DNA of 64,000 nt, from assembly GCF_002102175.1 (NCBI RefSeq), contig NZ_LQOX01000131.1, forward strand, positions 1-64,000, in the 5' to 3' direction. Of the stretch, positions 44,776-53,583 are shown one piece after another; position 1 is the stretch's first letter; every line of letters begins with the position of its first letter. A model generated the notes under the pieces. That model saw nothing but the letters and a program-made list of their open reading frames with translations. It did not search any database and was not told the DNA's origin. Source of the DNA: Mycobacterium gastri. GTDB taxonomy: Bacteria > Actinomycetota > Actinomycetes > Mycobacteriales > Mycobacteriaceae. The translations under genes and the position numbers were made by a program.

Positions 44776-46170
44776 CTACGAGCCGTTCTGGCCGAAAATC
44801 AGCCCGCCGGCGCCGCCGCCGCCCGGCTTACCCGCAGGTGCGCCACTACCGCCGTTGCCGCCGCTGCCGCCGCTTCCCAGCAGCCAGGCGTCGCCGCCGT
44901 TACCGCCGTCACCGCCCGGACTGAGCCCGTCAACCGATGCGCCGCCGGCGCCGCCGGCACCGCCGTCGCCGATCAGCCCGGCCTTGCCGCCGTTGCCGCC
45001 GGGGCCGGCGCTGCCTCCGGCGGCGTGCGCAAAGCCGCCGCTACCGCCCATCCCGCCGGACCCGAACAGGATGCCGGCGTTCCCGCCGGCCCCGCCGACG
45101 CCTCCGGTGAAGTCGCCGGCGCCGCCGGCACCGCCGGCACCGCCATTGCCGAACAGGCCGATAGCGTGGCCGCCGGCCCCGCCGTTACCGCCGAGGGCGG
45201 CGCCTATCCCTGCGGGGCCTCCGTCGCCGCCGGTCCCACCGGAGCCGAAGACCACCCCACCGGTACCGCCGACGCCGCCGACCCCGCCGGCGTTGTGGCC
45301 GGCGCCACCGGCTCCGCCGCTGCCGCCGGAGCCGAACAGCCCGCCGGCACCGCCGGCGCCCCCGGCCCCGCCCGTCTGGGCCAGCGAGGCTCCGCCGGTG
45401 CCGCCGGCGCCACCGGGACCGAACAATCCGCCGGCGCCACCGGCGCCGCCGGCCCCGCTGTTGCCCGGGGAGCCGACCACTCCGAGCCCGCCGGCACCGC
45501 CGGACCCGGCGGTGCCGAACAGGCCGGCCGCTCCGCCGGCGCCGCCGGCACCGCCGTTGAGACCAAAGCCGCCGGTGCCGCCCGTCCCGCCGGTGCCGAA
45601 CAGCCCGCCGGCACCGCCGTTTCCGCCGTCACCGGCGATGACGGCTGCCGAGCCGCCGCCGTTGCCGCCGTTGCCGCCGCTGCCGAACAACAGCCCGGCG
45701 GCCCCGCCGTTGCCGCCCCGCTGGCCGACGGCGCCGGAGCCGCCGGCGCCCCCGTTGCCGGCCAATAGCCCGCCGTCCTGTCCGTTTGCCCCGGAGCCCG
45801 GGGCGCCGGCTGTCCCGTTGCCGATCAGCGGGCGGCCCAACAGGGTCAGCGCGGGTGCATTGATGACGTCGAGCAGGTTCTGTTGAACATTGGCGGCCTC
45901 AGCGCCGGCATACGCCGCGCCACCGGTCGTCAAGGCGCGGACGAACTGGTCGTGAAACGTCGCCGCCAGCGCGCTGAGTGTCTGATAGGCGCGGGCGTGC
46001 CCGGAGAACAGGGCCGCAACGGCTGCCGAAACCTCGTCGGCGCCCGCGGCCAACAATTCGAGGGTGGCGGGCGCGGCCGCCGCGTTGGCCGACGTGATCG
46101 TCGACCCGATGCTCGATACGCTCGAAGCCGCCGCAAGGATCGAGTCCGGAGCGGTGATCAAGTAGGTCAT
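44776..46170 (-). CDS. PE_PGRS family protein
   Basis: The 464-residue protein has an N-terminal PE domain (1-95; MTYLITAPDSILAAASSVSS, ANAAAAPATLELLAAGADEV), a linker (NLLDVINAPALTLLGRPLIG) and a glycine-alanine PGRS region of GGxGG repeats to the end. PE proteins are ESX-secreted and surface-exposed; this PE start has Thr-Tyr-Leu-Ile rather than the common SFVI. ATG 46170 is preceded by acgcgaggtg-like sequence. A GC-rich antisense frame exists but is a shadow. Confidence 0.92.
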   Translation of the reverse strand: MTYLITAPDSILAAASSVSSIGSTITSANAAAAPATLELLAAGADEVSAAVAALFSGHARAYQTLSALAATFHDQFVRALTTGGAAYAGAEAANVQQNLLDVINAPALTLLGRPLIGNGTAGAPGSGANGQDGGLLAGNGGAGGSGAVGQRGGNGGAAGLLFGSGGNGGNGGGSAAVIAGDGGNGGAGGLFGTGGTGGTGGFGLNGGAGGAGGAAGLFGTAGSGGAGGLGVVGSPGNSGAGGAGGAGGLFGPGGAGGTGGASLAQTGGAGGAGGAGGLFGSGGSGGAGGAGHNAGGVGGVGGTGGVVFGSGGTGGDGGPAGIGAALGGNGGAGGHAIGLFGNGGAGGAGGAGDFTGGVGGAGGNAGILFGSGGMGGSGGFAHAAGGSAGPGGNGGKAGLIGDGGAGGAGGASVDGLSPGGDGGNGGDAWLLGSGGSGGNGGSGAPAGKPGGGGAGGLIFGQNGS

Positions 46171-46219
46171 GTGCACCTCGCGTTGCTTCGTGGCGATCCG
46201 CAGATTCGCCGCACCCAAG

Positions 46220-46263
46220 CCTCACTTGAGCCTCACCCAAGCCTCACCCAAGCCTCACCCAAG
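46220..46263. repeat. Four tandem 11-mers upstream of PE_PGRS
   Basis: cctcacttgag at 46220-46230 is followed by three perfect copies of cctcacccaag up to 46263. The array begins 50 bases before the PE_PGRS start and lies in the divergent region shared with the DUF1707 gene, so copy number could affect either promoter. Its 11-base period is about one helical turn. Confidence 0.75.
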
Positions 46264-46411
46264 CCGAAGCCGCGACCGAAGGATCGTATCGCGATCGCGT
46301 TGGCGGGACCGGGTGTTTGCCGACGATGCAGCCGACTCGCCGAGCCGCGCCGGCCCGGTAACGGAGGTAAGTTGCGAGGGTGAGGCGACGACAGAACGAT
46401 CAGGAAAGGTC

Positions 46412-47005
46412 ATGACGGACAGCGGCGGGGACATGGTGGCTCCAATGACACTGCGGGTCTCGGACGCCGACCGCAACGGCACCATGCGGCGGTTGCACAA
46501 CGCCGTCGCGCTCGGGTTGATCGATATCAACGAATTCGAGCAACGCTCATCTCGCGTGTCCTTCGCGCGTACCCACAGCGAACTGGAGGGGCTGGTCTGC
46601 GACCTGCCCGGGCCCGGCGCGATCGTCACGTCCGCAGCCGACCGGGTGGAACTGCGCGGCTGGGCAGGGTCGTTGAAGCGCCACGGCGAATGGATGGTGC
46701 CCACCCGGCTGGCGCTGGTCCGCCGCTTGGGTTCGATCGATCTCGACCTCACTAGGGCCCGTTTTGCCGGGCCGGTGGTGGTCATCGAGCTCGACATGAA
46801 GTTCGGTTCACTGGACCTGCGGCTGCCCGACGGCGCCAGCGCCTCGATCGACGACGTCGAAGTGTATGTGGGCAGCGCCAGCGACCGCCGCAAAGACGCA
46901 CCGGCGGAGGGGACGCCGCATGTGGTGCTGACCGGCCGGGTGGTCTGCGGTTCGGTGGTGATTCGGGGCCCACGCCGGGCGTTGCTGCGTCGCCATCAGG
47001 CTTGA
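46412..47005 (+). CDS. DUF1707 domain protein
   Basis: The 197-residue protein has the DUF1707 motif LRVSDADRNGTMRRLHNAVA and LGLIDINEFEQRSSRVSFAR in its first 60 residues, then a beta-rich region (KFGSLDLRLPDGASASIDDV) like those in actinobacterial putative cell-wall-active or membrane-linked proteins. No membrane segment is seen. Function unknown; corresponds by position to Rv2862c. ATG 46412 follows aggaaagg. Confidence 0.88.
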   Translation: MTDSGGDMVAPMTLRVSDADRNGTMRRLHNAVALGLIDINEFEQRSSRVSFARTHSELEGLVCDLPGPGAIVTSAADRVELRGWAGSLKRHGEWMVPTRLALVRRLGSIDLDLTRARFAGPVVVIELDMKFGSLDLRLPDGASASIDDVEVYVGSASDRRKDAPAEGTPHVVLTGRVVCGSVVIRGPRRALLRRHQA

Positions 47006-47134
47006 TCGTGGCGCGGGTACAGCTGAGAGGTGGGCAATTCCCCGGGCAGCGGCCAATGAGGCGCAAGTGGCGAGGCGTCGCAGCGGTGGGCGGCATTTGA
47101 CGGCTCGTCCCGCGGGCGCGGCTAAGCTAGCGGG

Positions 47135-47992
47135 ATGCCTGCTCGCACCGCGCTTTCCCCCGGCGCCCTGTCCCCGACGCGGCCGGTGCCCAAGTGGATC
47201 GCGCGCCCCGAATACGTCGGCAAGCCGACGGCCAAGGAGGGGACCGAACCGTGGGTGCAGACGCTGGAGGTAATCGAGAAGATGCGCGTCGCCGGCCGGA
47301 TCGCGGCCGGCGCCCTGGCCGAGGCCGGTAAGGCCGTGGCCCCAGGGGTGTCCACCGACGAACTGGACCGGATAGCGCACGAGTACATGGTCGACCACGG
47401 CGCATATCCGTCGACGCTGGGCTACAAGGGATTCCCGAAGTCGTGCTGCACGTCGCTCAACGAGGTCATCTGCCACGGAATCCCCGACTCGACGGTGATC
47501 GCCGACGGTGACATCGTCAACATCGATGTCACCGCTTACTTCGACGGCGTGCATGGCGACACCAATGCGACCTTCCTGGCCGGCGACGTCGCCGAAGAAC
47601 ACCGCCTGCTCGTCGAGCGGACCCGGGAGGCGACGATGCGGGCGATCAACGCCGTCAAACCCGGACGCGCGTTGTCGGTCATCGGGCGGGTTATCGAGTC
47701 CTACGCAAATCGGTTCGGCTACAACGTGGTTCGCGACTTCACCGGTCACGGCATCGGGACCACGTTCCACAACGGGTTGGTCGTGCTGCATTACGACCAG
47801 CCCGCGGTGGAAACGATCATGCAGCCGGGCATGACCTTCACCATCGAGCCGATGATCAACCTGGGCGCCCTGGACTACGAGATTTGGGACGACGGCTGGA
47901 CGGTGGTCACCAAAGACCGCAAGTGGACCGCGCAGTTCGAACACACGCTGCTGGTGACCGACACCGGCGTCGAAATCCTCACGTTGCCGTGA
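47135..47992 (+). CDS. map: Methionine aminopeptidase, type I
   Basis: The 285-residue metalloenzyme removes N-terminal Met. After a ~40-residue extension with a proline motif typical of MapB-type enzymes, ligands appear in NIDVTAYFDGVHGDTNATFL (two Asp), DFTGHGIGTTFHNG (His), MTFTIEPMINLG (Glu) and TAQFEHTLLVTDTG (Glu). VICHGIPDSTVIADGDIVNI holds the substrate His. It corresponds to Rv2861c. Confidence 0.96.
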   Translation: MPARTALSPGALSPTRPVPKWIARPEYVGKPTAKEGTEPWVQTLEVIEKMRVAGRIAAGALAEAGKAVAPGVSTDELDRIAHEYMVDHGAYPSTLGYKGFPKSCCTSLNEVICHGIPDSTVIADGDIVNIDVTAYFDGVHGDTNATFLAGDVAEEHRLLVERTREATMRAINAVKPGRALSVIGRVIESYANRFGYNVVRDFTGHGIGTTFHNGLVVLHYDQPAVETIMQPGMTFTIEPMINLGALDYEIWDDGWTVVTKDRKWTAQFEHTLLVTDTGVEILTLP

Positions 47993-48003
47993 CCTTTCCG
48001 GCG

Positions 48004-48061
48004 CGAGCAGTCGCAAACTCGCATGATCGTCGCCGCAGCGGTGCGAGTTTGCGTCTGCTCG
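48004..48061. repeat. 20-bp palindrome between map and cobQ
   Basis: cgagcagtcgcaaactcgca (48004-48023) and tgcgagtttgcgtctgctcg (48042-48061) pair with one mismatch around 18 bases. The structure fills the gap between map and cobQ and ends 10 bases before the cobQ GTG. It may be a terminator for map, an attenuator, or a dispersed repeat related to the one at 2387-2440. Confidence 0.75.
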
Positions 48062-48071
48062 CCGCCACACG

Positions 48072-49574
48072 GTGAGCGGCGCGCTGCTGGTTGCCGGGAC
48101 CAGCTCCGATGCCGGCAAGTCCGTGATGGTCGCGGGCCTGTGCCGGTTGCTCGCCCGCAGCGGCGTGCGGGTGGCGCCGTTCAAGGCGCAGAACATGTCC
48201 AACAATTCAGCCGTCGCCGTGGAAGGGGGCGAGATCGGCCGGGCTCAGGCCATCCAGGCTCGCGCGGCGGGGTTGGAGCCCAGCGTGCGGTTCAACCCCA
48301 TCCTGCTCAAGCCGGGCAGCGACCGGACGTCGCAACTGGTCATCCGGGGCCGAGTCGCCGATAGCGTCACCGCGGCCGGCTACCTGCGGCATCGCGACCG
48401 GTTAGCTGGGGTCGTGCTCGACGAATTAGCAAATCTGCGAGCCGAGTTCGATGCCGTAATCTGCGAGGGAGCCGGTTCTCCAGCCGAAATCAATCTGCGG
48501 GCAACGGATTTGGCAAATATGGGGCTGGCGCGCGCGGCCAACCTGCCGGTGGTGGTGGTCGGCGACATCGACCGCGGCGGTTTGCTGGCCCATCTGTTCG
48601 GGACGGTCGCGGTGCTCGACCCCGACGACCAGGCACACATTGCGGGCTTCATTGTCAACAAGTTTCGGGGTGACCCGCAGCTGCTGCAGCCGGGGCTGCA
48701 GCAGCTGCTGGAGTCGACGGGGCGCCCAACCTACGGGGTGTTGCCCTACACCGACGAGCTCTGGCTCGACGCCGAGGACTCGCTGTCGGTGGTGGCGCAC
48801 CGTGTCGTCGGCACGCCCGAGCCGCCCCGCGGCGACCAGTGGCTGCGGGTGGCGGCGGTGCGGATGCCGCGGATTTCCAACTCCACCGATGTCGAGGCGC
48901 TGGCGTGTGAGCCCGGCCTGCTGGTGCGCTGGATTACCGACCCCGCCGACCTGGCCGACACTGACCTGATCGTGCTGCCCGGCAGCAAGGCCACGGTCGC
49001 AGATTTGTCGTGGCTGCGCGACCGTGGCCTGGCCAGCTGCATCGTCGACCACGCGCGGGCCGGCAGGCCGGTGCTGGGGATCTGCGGCGGCTTCCAAATG
49101 TTGTGCCGCAGCATCGAAGACACCGTTGAGTCCGGAGCCGGGGCGGTGGCGGGGCTGGGGTTGTTGGACGCCGACATCGTGTTCGCAGCGGCCAAGACGC
49201 TGCGGCGCTGGCGGCAGCCGTTGACCGGTTACGAAATCCATCATGGGCAGCTGGCCCGCTGTGCCGAGGTGGGCTGGTTCGACGTCGACTCCGAAATGCA
49301 CGGCATCAGGTGCGGCGCGGTTTTCGGCACCCACTGGCACGGCCTGCTCGACAACGACGACTTCCGTCGCGCCTGGCTCAAGCAGGTGGCCACTGCCGCC
49401 GGCCGGAGCGGATTCGTCATCGCCGCCGGCGTCAACGTGGCGGCGCGACGCGACGCTCAGCTGGATCTGATGGCTGATCTGTTGGCGTCGCATGTCGACG
49501 TGCAGGCGGTGCTCGGCCTGCTTGCCGGGCCGCCGCCGCGGCGGCCCTATCTGGTCAGCGAACTGCGGGGCTAG
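48072..49574 (+). CDS. cobQ: Cobyric acid synthase
   Basis: The 500-residue enzyme amidates the corrin ring of vitamin B12 using glutamine and ATP. The N-terminal dethiobiotin-synthase-like ATPase shows LLVAGTSSDAGKSVMVAGLC, KAQNMSNNSAVAVEGGEIGR and VICEGAGSPAEINLR. The C-terminal glutaminase has RPVLGICGGFQMLCRSIED (Cys nucleophile) and AVFGTHWHGLLDNDDF. The GTG start sits right after a palindrome. No cobalamin riboswitch is visible. In M. tuberculosis the homologue (Rv0255c) is elsewhere. Confidence 0.95.
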   Translation: MSGALLVAGTSSDAGKSVMVAGLCRLLARSGVRVAPFKAQNMSNNSAVAVEGGEIGRAQAIQARAAGLEPSVRFNPILLKPGSDRTSQLVIRGRVADSVTAAGYLRHRDRLAGVVLDELANLRAEFDAVICEGAGSPAEINLRATDLANMGLARAANLPVVVVGDIDRGGLLAHLFGTVAVLDPDDQAHIAGFIVNKFRGDPQLLQPGLQQLLESTGRPTYGVLPYTDELWLDAEDSLSVVAHRVVGTPEPPRGDQWLRVAAVRMPRISNSTDVEALACEPGLLVRWITDPADLADTDLIVLPGSKATVADLSWLRDRGLASCIVDHARAGRPVLGICGGFQMLCRSIEDTVESGAGAVAGLGLLDADIVFAAAKTLRRWRQPLTGYEIHHGQLARCAEVGWFDVDSEMHGIRCGAVFGTHWHGLLDNDDFRRAWLKQVATAAGRSGFVIAAGVNVAARRDAQLDLMADLLASHVDVQAVLGLLAGPPPRRPYLVSELRG

Positions 49575-49602
49575 GTCGGGCTAGCTTCGCTTGCTGAGCT
49601 AG

Positions 49603-50775
49603 ATGAGTAATTCCCAACTGCTCACCGAGTGTGCACCGGCTGCGCCGAGTGTGCACTGGCGGTGGCGACACGCCGGGCGGTGCCGCCGTGGTTGCACTCT
49701 CGGCGTGTCGGCTTGTAAAAGCTCGGGCAGCACTAATGCTGCGGCCGGGGGAAGTTCGGGCACCGGTAACAACGGAAGCGCCGGTAACTCGGGCTTCAAC
49801 AACAACGGCAGCGGCGGACAGTCGGGCACCGGAAACAACGGTGGCGCAGGAACTTCGGGCTCCAACAACAACGCCTCTGGCGGCAGCTCCGGCTCGGGCA
49901 ACAACGGAACCGCCGGCAATTCCGGCAAAGGTAACAACGGTAGCGGCGGTAACTCGGGCTTCAACAACAACGGCAGCGCGGGCAACTCGGGCACCGGCAA
50001 CAACGCGGTGACGTTCGGCAGCTCGGGGACCGGCAACATCGCGGCGCAGGGCAGCTCGGGTTCGGGCAACTCGGGCACCGGCGGGGATTCGGGCAAGGAC
50101 AACGCGGGAAGCGCGGGAAGTTCAGGCTTCAACAACAATGGGTCAGCCGGCAGCTCGGGCCGCAGCAACATCGGCGGCGGCAATGCCGGCAGCGGCAACA
50201 TCGGCTTCGGCAGCTCCGGCACGACCAACATCGGGGCCGGCAGCTCGGGCACCAACAACCCAGGTGCCGGCAATGCGGGCACCGGCAACGTCGGCGCCGG
50301 CAGCTCGGGCACCAGCAACCCGGGCGCGGGCAGCTCCGGCAACCAGAACCTGGGCTTCGGGAGTTCCGGCAGCTACAACCCCGGCGCCGGAAACTCGGGG
50401 ACGCTGAACCCGGGCGCGGGCAGCTCGGGGCTGCTCAACATCTACGCCGGGGACTCCGGCTACCTGGCGTTCGGCCTGGGCAACTCGGGCTTGCTGACGC
50501 CGGGTGCGGGGAATTCGGGCCTGTTGACACCGGGTGCGGGAAACTCGGGGGGTCTGCTGGCCGGATTCGGGAACTCCGGAGCGCTAAACCTCGGTGCAGG
50601 GGTTTCGGGCTTACTGGACTTCGGTGCGACCAACTCCGGCCTGCTCAACTTGGGCACCCTGTTGTCCGGCGTCAAGAACCTCGGGATCTACACCTCGGGT
50701 ACCGAGGACATCGGTTATGTACCGCGGGCGCTTTACGTCGCCAACCTCATTTTCGGTGCGCTGACGGGTCTGTGA
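49603..50775 (+). CDS. Orphan Gly/Asn/Ser pentapeptide-repeat protein (MPTR-like, no PPE domain)
   Basis: From about residue 45 the protein is built of units such as GSSGTGNNGSAGNSGF and later NPGAGNSGTLNPGAGSSGLL, i.e. xSGxxNxGxG, closely resembling the tandem-repeat C-terminal half of PPE-MPTR proteins. No PPE or PE N-terminal domain precedes it. The unit changes from polar to Leu-rich near the C-terminus, which ends RALYVANLIFGALTGL. The N-terminal 35 residues (VHWRWRHAGRCRRG) look non-coding, so GTG 49705 may be the true start. Function unknown. Confidence 0.7.
   Translation: MSNSQLLTECAPAAPSVHWRWRHAGRCRRGCTLGVSACKSSGSTNAAAGGSSGTGNNGSAGNSGFNNNGSGGQSGTGNNGGAGTSGSNNNASGGSSGSGNNGTAGNSGKGNNGSGGNSGFNNNGSAGNSGTGNNAVTFGSSGTGNIAAQGSSGSGNSGTGGDSGKDNAGSAGSSGFNNNGSAGSSGRSNIGGGNAGSGNIGFGSSGTTNIGAGSSGTNNPGAGNAGTGNVGAGSSGTSNPGAGSSGNQNLGFGSSGSYNPGAGNSGTLNPGAGSSGLLNIYAGDSGYLAFGLGNSGLLTPGAGNSGLLTPGAGNSGGLLAGFGNSGALNLGAGVSGLLDFGATNSGLLNLGTLLSGVKNLGIYTSGTEDIGYVPRALYVANLIFGALTGL
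49643..49705. repeat. Inverted repeat at the start of the glycine/asparagine-repeat gene
   Basis: cgccgagtgtgca (49643-49655) and tgcactctcggcg (49693-49705) pair with one mismatch. A further copy of cgagtgtgcac lies just upstream at 49626-49636. If the repeat gene really starts at 49603 this palindrome is coding, which is unlikely; a start at GTG 49705 would leave it intergenic. Confidence 0.55.
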
Positions 50776-50848
50776 GCGGGCCGCGCCGAACGTCTGGAAC
50801 CGGTGCGCACCCAGCCCGGTTCCCTGTACTTTGGCGTAAGTGTCCGCG

Positions 50849-51403
50849 ATGATGACCACGCTCGACGGATTTCCGGTTCCGGTAGCGGTATCGGGTCCGG
50901 CAACGGGCGTCGTCGTCACCATTCTGGGCGCCGAACAGCGTGCCGTCGCGGCCTACGGCGCCATTTGTGAGCGCCTGCACACCGCATCGCTTCGGACCGT
51001 CGTTATCGGCGCTGACCCGCGGCTGACCGCCAAGTCCGTGATGGGCATCCTCGACATCCTGGCGATCGGCTGGGCGGTGGTGGTCGGTGACCGCGCGGGC
51101 GGCGAGCTCGCCTGGGAACTGGCGGCGACCAGGCTGGGGCGGTTCGCCGGTCTGGTGGCCATCGATCGCGGACATCCGCGTGTGGCCGATGTCAACGGCG
51201 TGGTCCGCGACGACCACTGCCCGCCGGTGGAGATCAGCACCACCGTGCTGGTGAGTTCTCCGGCTACGCGCAAGGTTGCCCGCGACAGCCAGCGACTGGT
51301 CTACGCCGATTACCGGGTCGTGGACCTGCCGGCGCGGCGCAATGCACACGACTCGACCGCGCAGTTGGCCACCGAGATCGTCCTGCGCACCAGCGGCTGG
51401 TAG
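50849..51403 (+). CDS. Alpha/beta-hydrolase-like hypothetical protein
   Basis: The 184-residue protein begins MMTTLDGFPVPVAVSGPATG and has VVVTILGAEQRAVAAYGAIC, LAIGWAVVVGDRAGGELAWE and FAGLVAIDRGHPRVADVNG. The order suggests a trimmed alpha/beta-hydrolase fold in which GDRAGG replaces the nucleophile elbow GxSxG, so catalysis is doubtful. A GTG at 50840 is an alternative start. Family not firmly recognised. It lies between the repeat protein and the amidotransferase. Confidence 0.65.
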   Translation: MMTTLDGFPVPVAVSGPATGVVVTILGAEQRAVAAYGAICERLHTASLRTVVIGADPRLTAKSVMGILDILAIGWAVVVGDRAGGELAWELAATRLGRFAGLVAIDRGHPRVADVNGVVRDDHCPPVEISTTVLVSSPATRKVARDSQRLVYADYRVVDLPARRNAHDSTAQLATEIVLRTSGW

Positions 51404-51566
51404 TGCGGCGCCGGCTCTGCATCGACGTGCTTGGCGCAGTGGTTCGCACAACGTCGAAATTATTGTCCTACAATGCGTTTCGCGGTGTTGCTCGGCTGGC
51501 AAGCCCGAGTGGGCAGGCGGCGGTCAAATCAGTTTCAATGCGGCGGTGATCGATTGGGGAGCCAGC

Positions 51567-52304
51567 GTGGTTTCGGACACCTCTAGGGGTCGGCCGGTGA
51601 TCGGTTTGACGACGTATCGGGAGCAGGTGCAGACCGGGATCTGGGACGTCCCCGCGAGCTACCTGCCCGCCGACTACTCCGACGCCGTCATCATGGCCGG
51701 TGGCAACGCGGTACTGCTGCCGCCGCAGCCGGTGGATCCGGAGAACGCGAACCGGGTGCTGGACGGCCTGCATGCTTTGGTGATCACCGGGGGCTACGAC
51801 ATCGATCCCGCCGCATACGGCCAGTACCCGCATCCGGCCACCGACCAGCCCCGAGCCGACCGTGACGCCTGGGAAGTCGCGCTGTTGAAGCGGGCGCTGG
51901 ATCGGGGGCTGCCGGTGCTCGGCATCTGTCGCGGCGTGCAGGTGCTCAACGTCGCGCTCGGCGGCACGCTGCATCAGCACCTTCCCGACGTCCTCGGCCA
52001 TAGTGGGCATTGCGCGGGAAACGGGATCTTCACGACGCTGCCTGTCCAGACCGTGCCGGGCAGCCGATTGGCGGGACTGATCGGAGAGTCGGCCGACGTC
52101 CCCTGCTATCACCATCAGGCGATCGACGAAGTCGCTACCGGCCTGGTAGTCAGCGCGACGGACGCCGACGGTGTGGTCGAAGCGCTGGAGTCTCCCGGAA
52201 ACGGATTTCTGCTTGCGGTGCAATGGCATCCGGAGAAGTCGCTGGACGACCTGCGGCTGTTCACCGGGCTGGTCGAGGCGGCGCGCGCCTACGCGCGCCG
52301 TTAG
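51567..52304 (+). CDS. Class I glutamine amidotransferase (PuuD/gamma-glutamyl-GABA hydrolase-like)
   Basis: The 245-residue protein has RPVIGLTTYREQVQTGIWDV, ALVITGGYDIDPAAYGQYPH, the nucleophile loop LPVLGICRGVQVLNVALGG (Cys) and LLAVQWHPEKSLDDL (His, Glu). This matches peptidase C26 enzymes that hydrolyse gamma-glutamyl amines; M. tuberculosis Rv2859c is the counterpart. GTG 51567 has gggga upstream. The aldehyde dehydrogenase and glutamine synthetase genes that accompany it in M. tuberculosis are absent here. Confidence 0.9.
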   Translation: MVSDTSRGRPVIGLTTYREQVQTGIWDVPASYLPADYSDAVIMAGGNAVLLPPQPVDPENANRVLDGLHALVITGGYDIDPAAYGQYPHPATDQPRADRDAWEVALLKRALDRGLPVLGICRGVQVLNVALGGTLHQHLPDVLGHSGHCAGNGIFTTLPVQTVPGSRLAGLIGESADVPCYHHQAIDEVATGLVVSATDADGVVEALESPGNGFLLAVQWHPEKSLDDLRLFTGLVEAARAYARR

Positions 52305-52404
52305 GCGCCAGCCCGACGTGGCACTGTCGCTCCGAGCCGGCGGCGTGCACCGATGTGAGCGCTGCGGGGGCTCGTTTGTGCTTGCGGTGCAATGGAATCC
52401 GTGC

Positions 52405-53583
52405 TCATCCGCCCGCCGGTGATTGGGGTACGACGCTCGGGCGCAGCTCGAACCGCGACGCAGAGGGGCCGCTGGAACCACGTCCGCCCATGCTGGTGAG
52501 CGGCATGAACGGCACACCCGTCGACCCCGGCTCTGCCGACCCGAACGGTGCCGGAACCCAGCTCTGGCCCGGCAATGTGGAGTGAGAGCTCGACGTCAGC
52601 ATCGCGGTCCAGGCATGCGGCACGGACAGCGCGCCAGCCGACATGCCCCGGCCCATGGCGGCAGACACCGCGGCACCTCCGCTCCCGCCGCCCAGGCCGG
52701 ATAACAATGACCCCACCGAGCGCGCTCCCGAATCGAGCGCCTTCATGGCACCACCGGCAACTGCCGTGGCCGGGCCCGTGGCGGCCTTGGCGAAGCCCAG
52801 GCCCTTGTCGAGGAAATTCAGCGGATACATCGCGAAATTCAACGGCACGGTAAGCGAACTCAGCTTCGACAGCGACGTCGACAACGAGATAAGCGTGGTA
52901 TCCAGCGACGTAACCGTCGACGACGCGGACAGCCCGTGGAGCGCTTGCGGCACCGTAGCAAGCAGCTGGGATCCGGCTAGCAGGATGTCTTGCGCCGGTA
53001 TTGCCGCGGCGGCGCCGCTCGCCTGGGCGACCGCAGCGCCTTGTCGCGCCAACCCCGCCGGGTCGGTGATAGGCGGGGGCGCGGCGAACGGAGTCAACGT
53101 CGACGCGCTCGCCGAAGCGCTGGCATAGCTGTACATGGCGGCGGCGTCTTGAGCCCACATGTGCTCGTAGTCGGCCTCGGTGGCCGCGATCGCCGGGCTG
53201 TTCTGACCCAGGATGTTCGTCGCGACCAGCGACATCAGCAGCGCACGATTGGCCGCAATCACCGGCGGCGGAACGGTTGCCGCGAACGCCGCGGCATGGG
53301 CGGCGGCGGCCGCCTGCGCTTGGGCCGATGCCTGTTCAGCCCGGGTTGCCGTGGCGCTGAGCCATCCGGTGAACGGTGCCGCGGCTTGGGCCATCGCCAC
53401 CGCGGCCGGGCCCTGCCACTTGCCGGTCAAACCCGAAGTGGCCGAACCGTAGCCGCTGGCGGCCGCGTACAACTCGGCGGCCAGCGCATCCCATGCGGCG
53501 GCGGCGGTCAGCAGGGATGCCGAGCCGGGACCGCAATAGATGCGCGCAGAATTGATTTCCGGGGGCAAACTACCGAAATCCAT
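52405..53583 (-). CDS. PPE family protein, SVP subgroup
   Basis: The 392-residue protein starts MDFGSLPPEINSARIYCGPG, a canonical PPE domain (1-180) with WQGPAAVAMAQAAAPFTGWL (WxG-type helix turn). The C-terminal part contains AGALSVPHAWT, the GxxSVPxxW motif of the SVP subgroup. PPE proteins dimerise with PE partners and are exported by ESX systems, usually ESX-5. No PE gene is adjacent. ATG 53583 was chosen; the frame stays open 27 codons upstream, with an Asn/Phe-rich non-PPE start. Confidence 0.94.
   Translation of the reverse strand: MDFGSLPPEINSARIYCGPGSASLLTAAAAWDALAAELYAAASGYGSATSGLTGKWQGPAAVAMAQAAAPFTGWLSATATRAEQASAQAQAAAAAHAAAFAATVPPPVIAANRALLMSLVATNILGQNSPAIAATEADYEHMWAQDAAAMYSYASASASASTLTPFAAPPPITDPAGLARQGAAVAQASGAAAAIPAQDILLAGSQLLATVPQALHGLSASSTVTSLDTTLISLSTSLSKLSSLTVPLNFAMYPLNFLDKGLGFAKAATGPATAVAGGAMKALDSGARSVGSLLSGLGGGSGGAAVSAAMGRGMSAGALSVPHAWTAMLTSSSHSTLPGQSWVPAPFGSAEPGSTGVPFMPLTSMGGRGSSGPSASRFELRPSVVPQSPAGG

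Noticed and set aside
44776..45800. CRISPR-like or VNTR array in the PGRS region
   Set aside because: The repeats are degenerate codons for Gly-Gly-x with no constant repeat or spacer lengths. They are protein-coding repeats.
44855..45886. A 343-codon proline-rich open frame antisense to the PE_PGRS gene
   Set aside because: GC-rich glycine repeats read backwards give proline-rich frames by composition alone. The PE domain on the minus strand is unambiguous.
47993..48071. Cobalamin riboswitch before cobQ
   Set aside because: The 79-base gap is filled by a simple palindrome; no B12-box-like sequence is visible and the space is too short.
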